Shown here: piece after piece, positions 60,699 through 64,000 of the stretch
How the letters are laid out: the number at the start of each line of letters is the position of its first letter
Position numbering within the stretch: the stretch's first letter is position 1
Assembly: GCF_007990755.1 (NCBI RefSeq)
Contig: NZ_BJXA01000037.1
Location: forward strand, 1-64,000
Direction of reading: 5' to 3'
Source: Nocardia ninae NBRC 108245
GTDB taxonomy: Bacteria > Actinomycetota > Actinomycetes > Mycobacteriales > Mycobacteriaceae
DNA length: 64,000 nucleotides
The notes under the pieces: generated by a model
What the model saw: only the letters and a program-made list of their open reading frames with translations
What the model was told of the DNA's origin: nothing
The model's database searches: none
Position numbers and translations under genes: made by a program

Positions 60699-61421
60699 TC
60701 AACTCGAAACGGCCGCGATGAGCATGTAGGCGGTACCGAGATCCATCACCACGTGCGGCACCACCGCTGAGCGTTGCCTCGGTCCGGTCAGCGCCGCGAC
60801 ACACCCACCGGAGCGCAGCAGAATGCCCAGGTGGCCCGGCGTGTCGGCGGCGGGACGGCCGACGGCGAAGGTGACCAGTAGCGCGTCCGCCGCAAACAGT
60901 GCGGCGAGGCCGAGCGCCGGAATCATGGCGGGTCCGCCGGTGTGGCCCGGCGCCGCGTGTCCGGACATGGCGTACAGCATGGCGGCGGCGGTTACCGTGT
61001 GGTAACCCAGCGGCACCAGCCGGTCCATCGGGGTCGCACGAGGCGTACTGCGCCACTCCAAAATTCGGCTCGCCAGCAGGATGGCGAACACCACGGTCAT
61101 CGCGGTGAGCACCCCGCGCACGGCGACCGGACTCGCACCCGCCGGGAACACCAGCATCGCGAGCATCACCAAGCACATGATGAGGTGCGCGGCATCGGAT
61201 TCATGATACCCACCGGTCGGTACGGAATCTGCCTTGCGGGTCGAATCACGCTGCCGCCGGTCAGGTTCGGCCACCGGAACGAGAACGGAGCCCCCGGCGT
61301 CGTTACCCACGGCAAGTGGCGCAGCCAACCGCCCGAGCACGATCGCCACCGCGAGCAGAAACGCCGCCACCACCGACCACCGCAACGCGGCGTACTCCTG
61401 CACGAACTGAGCCACATCCAC
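60699..61421 (-). CDS. DUF5134 membrane protein
   Basis: About 240 residues with six or seven hydrophobic helices (WSVVAAFLLAVAIVLGRL, AHLIMCLVMLAMLVFPAG, GVLTAMTVVFAILLASRIL, MIPALGLAALFAADALLVTF) and histidines in HLIMC, LGYHTVTAAAMLYAMSGHAAP and VVPHVVMDLG that could bind a metal such as copper. This is the DUF5134 type. A long charged loop (EPDRRQRDSTRKADS) follows helix 1. GTG 61421 or GTG 61415 is the likely start after GGAGGGG. Confidence 0.75.
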   Translation of the reverse strand: MDVAQFVQEYAALRWSVVAAFLLAVAIVLGRLAAPLAVGNDAGGSVLVPVAEPDRRQRDSTRKADSVPTGGYHESDAAHLIMCLVMLAMLVFPAGASPVAVRGVLTAMTVVFAILLASRILEWRSTPRATPMDRLVPLGYHTVTAAAMLYAMSGHAAPGHTGGPAMIPALGLAALFAADALLVTFAVGRPAADTPGHLGILLRSGGCVAALTGPRQRSAVVPHVVMDLGTAYMLIAAVSS

Positions 61422-61511
61422 CACCCCTCCTACGGCGACCGTGGACCTGCCCATTCCATGGTCGCACCCGAGATCGATGAGGGTGCCCTTTTAGCGGACG
61501 GCCGCGCGACT

Positions 61512-62549
61512 TCAGCGCGGCACGGACTGCCGATACCGATCGACCGTCGAGCGAGCGAATCGCCCCGGCGACACACCGCGCCACTGCTTGAACGCGTTCG
61601 AAAAGCTCGGCGCGCCCGAATATCCCATCCGATACGCGACGTCCTCGACGGTCAGCCCGGTGGCGAGCAGCTCCTCGGCGAGGGTGCCGAACGTTTCGGC
61701 GCAGAGCTGCCGATAGGAGGTGCCCTCCTCGGCCAACCGCCGGCGCATCGTGCGCAGGCTCATGTGCAGCCCGGCCGCGACGTCCTCCTGGCTGAGCCTG
61801 CTGTTCATCCGGTGCATCAACATTTCCCGCACCGTGCCCGCCACACCCTGGCGCAGTCCGCGACGCTGCAGCAGATCGTCGCATTGCTCTTCGAACAGCT
61901 GCGCGGTGAGCGGACTGGCCTGCGGCATCGGCTCATCGATACCGGTGGCGTCGAACACCGCGAGCTGCAGTTCCGCGGATTCCGTGCTCGGAATCTCGAA
62001 GCTGTCGAACAGCGGCGCCAGCCGCGGGCGCAGACCGCCCGCTATCTCGACGCGGACCACCGGCGGCGGCACGCCGAACACCATGAACCAATTGGTCAGC
62101 AGCGCAGACACATCGCGTTCGGCGAGGAACGCGCGCAGCTCGCCGGGCAGGTCGCGGTCGTCGCCGTAGAGCAGGATCTCGTCGTCGCGGTAGATGTGCC
62201 AGGCGCGGGCGAACGAGGTCATCAGGCTGAAGTAGCGCATGGCGACATCGATGGCCTGGCGCATGGTCGGGCTGCTGAGCACCGCCAAGGCGAGGACGCC
62301 GTGGGTGGTGAGGTGGGTGCGCGTGCCCGCTTCGACGCCGAGGCCCGGCGGATCGTCCAGCAGCGTGACGAGATTGCCGACGATGGCGAGTTCCTGCGCC
62401 GCGGTGATCTCCCCACCGGGTGTTTTCAGCAGCCGAGGATCGACGTCTGTGCCGCGTAGGCACTGATCCTGGGTGAGCCCGTGATCGTCCCCGAGTTCGA
62501 CGAGGATCGCCGCGTTTGTTACCGACCGCCGCCACTCCCATGAGGCCAC
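61512..62549 (-). CDS. AraC family regulator (Arabinose_bd/OruR type)
   Basis: 345 residues. The N-terminal two thirds form the Arabinose_bd domain (LVELGDDHGLTQDQCLRG, LGVEAGTRTHLTTHGVLALAVL), and the C-terminal AraC helix-turn-helix pair is RLSQEDVAAGLHMSLRTMRRRL and TVEDVAYRMGYSGAPSFSNAFKQWRGVSPGRF. Regulators of this class usually control a neighbouring catabolic gene. Divergent from the SDR at 62842; two direct repeats in the interval are candidate binding sites. GTG at 62549. Confidence 0.9.
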   Translation of the reverse strand: MASWEWRRSVTNAAILVELGDDHGLTQDQCLRGTDVDPRLLKTPGGEITAAQELAIVGNLVTLLDDPPGLGVEAGTRTHLTTHGVLALAVLSSPTMRQAIDVAMRYFSLMTSFARAWHIYRDDEILLYGDDRDLPGELRAFLAERDVSALLTNWFMVFGVPPPVVRVEIAGGLRPRLAPLFDSFEIPSTESAELQLAVFDATGIDEPMPQASPLTAQLFEEQCDDLLQRRGLRQGVAGTVREMLMHRMNSRLSQEDVAAGLHMSLRTMRRRLAEEGTSYRQLCAETFGTLAEELLATGLTVEDVAYRMGYSGAPSFSNAFKQWRGVSPGRFARSTVDRYRQSVPR

Positions 62550-62569
62550 GTATCCATCGTTGCCTGTCG

Positions 62570-62695
62570 TGGCCGATTTGCGCAAGGTTTCTGGCCGGAG
62601 ATCGTATGTTCTGCTCTCCCAATGCGGTTCAGCCAGCCGAGCAAACCGTCCGACCGGTTCGCCATGGCCACAATCCGCAAGGTTCTTGGCCGAAG
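62570..62695. promoter_or_regulatory. two direct repeats, candidate AraC sites
   Basis: TGGCC-N6-CGCAAGGTT-N2-TGGCCG occurs at 62570-62597 and again at 62665-62692, 95 bases (about nine helical turns) apart, in the interval between the AraC and SDR genes. The arrangement of half sites TGGCC...TGGCC suits an AraC-type regulator. Confidence 0.6.
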
Positions 62696-62841
62696 TCGCG
62701 ATGGACAGCAAACCTGCGACGCGACTGGCGATCGACCCTATTCGCCCTGGCCGGATTGTGCAAAGTGCTGACCCGATATCGCATGGAGCACCACCCAGCG
62801 ACCCTCTAGCGTTGTACAGAGACGAAGGCAGGCGAAACCAT

Positions 62842-63564
62842 ATGTCTCGGAAGACGCTCACTGGCAAACGGATCGCGATCACCGGGGGCGCGCACGGCAT
62901 CGGTCGCGAGACAGCGTCGGCGTTCCTGGCCGAGGGCGCCGATCTCGTCATCGGCGACGTGGACGTCGGCGCGGTGCGGGCGGTCGCCGATCAGCTCGGC
63001 AGATCCCGCGACGGCACCGTCGTCGGACTGGCCCTCGACGTCACCGACAGCGCCCGCTTCGGCAGCTTCCTCACCTACGCCGAACGCAGACTCGGCGGTC
63101 TCGACGTTGTGGTGAACGCCGCCGACGTGATGCCGTCGGGCCCCTTCCTCGCGGAGTCGGAAGCCGAATCGGACCGGCAGATCGATATCAACCTGCGGGC
63201 GGTGATCATCGGAACCCGGCTCGCCGCAGAACGATTCGCGAGCCAGGGACACGGCCAGATCGTAAACATCGGCACGGTGGGCGGGGTGACCGCGGCGCTG
63301 GGCGTCGCCGTGTACTGCGCGACCAAGCACGGCGTGGTGGGTCTCGGCGCGGCGCTGGACCAGGAACTGTCCGGCAAGGGCGTCACCGTCAGCACCGTCG
63401 CCTCGGGGTCGCTGGAAGATCCGGCGGCCGTCGCCGATTCCGTGGTCGAGTGCGTCCTGCACGGGCGGGGTGGCCTGATCAGCGTGCCACCCACCAGCTT
63501 CCTGCGGGCCGCGTTGCGGCCACCGGGACTGGTGCGCCGCGTGTTCACCCGCAACGGCCGGTAG
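62842..63564 (+). CDS. short-chain dehydrogenase/reductase
   Basis: 240-residue classical SDR: TGGAHGIGRETASAF (NAD(P) loop), GDVDVG after beta-2 suggesting NAD preference, VVNAADVM, NIGTVGGVT and YCATK (catalytic Tyr and Lys). Substrate unknown; probably regulated by the divergent AraC. ATG at 62842. It is convergent with the acyl-CoA ligase gene, three bases separating the stops. Confidence 0.92.
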   Translation: MSRKTLTGKRIAITGGAHGIGRETASAFLAEGADLVIGDVDVGAVRAVADQLGRSRDGTVVGLALDVTDSARFGSFLTYAERRLGGLDVVVNAADVMPSGPFLAESEAESDRQIDINLRAVIIGTRLAAERFASQGHGQIVNIGTVGGVTAALGVAVYCATKHGVVGLGAALDQELSGKGVTVSTVASGSLEDPAAVADSVVECVLHGRGGLISVPPTSFLRAALRPPGLVRRVFTRNGR

Positions 63565-63567
63565 CGA

Positions 63568-64000
63568 TCAGAGTTCGCGCAGAACGCGTTTGAGCACCTT
63601 TCCGGTCGGGTTGCGCGGCAGTTCATCGATGAACACGACGTCGCGCGGCACCTTGAACCGCGCCAGATGCTCCTTGACGTACTCGCGCACCTCGTCCTCG
63701 TCGAGTGAATGTCCTTCGCGGACAACGATCACCGCGCGCAGCCGCTGCCCGTACCGATCGTCGGGCACGCCGAAGGCACTCACCTCGGCGACGGCCGGGT
63801 GCGCGGCCAGCAGTTCCTCGATCTCACCGGGGAAGACGTTCTCGCCGCCGGAGACGATCATGTCGCCGTCCCGACCATCGATGAAAAGCCTTCCCGCACT
63901 GTCGAAATGGCCGACGTCACCGGTGGAGATCAGGTTGCCGACCCGCAACTTGTCGCCTCCGCCGGTGTACCCCTCGAACTGGAAGCTGTTGCCGACGAAG
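63568..64000 (-). CDS. AMP-dependent acyl-CoA ligase (partial, N-terminus outside window)
   Basis: The last 143 codons of an ANL-superfamily enzyme. Visible motifs: STGDVGHFDSAGRLFIDGRD (core A7-A8 with the hinge), MIVSGGENVFPGEIEELLAAH (A8), PDDRYGQRLRAVIV and LPRNPTGKVLKRVL (A10 with the catalytic Lys). It activates a carboxylic acid, probably a fatty acid, as acyl-AMP and transfers it to CoA. The rest lies beyond the window's right edge. Confidence 0.9.
   Translation of the reverse strand, partial: FVGNSFQFEGYTGGGDKLRVGNLISTGDVGHFDSAGRLFIDGRDGDMIVSGGENVFPGEIEELLAAHPAVAEVSAFGVPDDRYGQRLRAVIVVREGHSLDEDEVREYVKEHLARFKVPRDVVFIDELPRNPTGKVLKRVLREL

Overview
This window is chromosomal DNA of a high-GC actinomycete of the order Mycobacteriales, most likely Nocardia or a close relative. 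That reading rests on established gene order: DUF3710, dut, DUF3093, DUF4193, cei, suhB, ppgK, sigA, then yihY, DUF3039, DUF3099, sigB, ideR, galE, a PAC2 protein and phzF follow the Mycobacterium tuberculosis Rv2696c-Rv2716 order, with accessory segments inserted between conserved blocks. GTG starts, GC-rich third positions and many four-base or shorter gene overlaps fit the same group.

Layout. 1-6300 is a conserved block: dUTPase, envelope integrity protein Cei, inositol phosphatase, polyphosphate glucokinase and the primary sigma factor SigA. 6.3-24.9 kb is accessory: a TetR-controlled hydrolase-like/membrane pair, an ethanolamine permease-EutB-EutC operon, a rhomboid-like protein, a KhtTU-like K+/H+ antiporter pair, a two-component system, a SNF2 helicase with a SWIM partner, a methyltransferase and an AraC gene that both look decapitated at one shared point, and a divergent SDR/TetR pair. 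25.0-28.9 kb returns to conserved genes (helicase, YihY, DUF3039, DUF3099). 28.9-34.0 kb holds a Tat-exported amine oxidase, an MFS transporter and a 1.06-kb tandem array of 72-bp repeats between them. 34.1-49.9 kb is again largely conserved: methyltransferase, sigB with a recognisable ECF-type promoter, an acyl-CoA synthetase/acetyltransferase with an AcuC-type deacetylase, ideR-galE, DUF4192, a lipoprotein, a PAC2 protein and a DUF3516 helicase. 49.9-56 kb is accessory: a polyamine operon (PLP decarboxylase plus a SpeD-SpeE fusion), a TetR-SDR-tautomerase operon and a repeat-flanked DUF559 gene. 56-59.1 kb carries oxyR/ahpC/ahpD and phzF; 59.1-64 kb carries sigK-rskA, a DUF5134 membrane protein, an AraC/SDR divergent pair and the end of an AMP-dependent acyl-CoA ligase cut by the window edge.

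Functional themes are transcription control (SigA, SigB, SigK/RskA, IdeR, OxyR, four TetR and two AraC proteins), peroxide and iron stress, ethanolamine and polyamine metabolism, and reversible acylation. The least explained structures are the 72-bp array that repeatedly copies the 3' end of the MFS gene, a solitary 29-nt sequence resembling a type I-E CRISPR repeat between ahpC and ahpD, the repeat-flanked DUF559 gene, and the two 5'-truncated genes at about 22428. No rRNA, tRNA, cas genes, transposase or prophage genes were seen.
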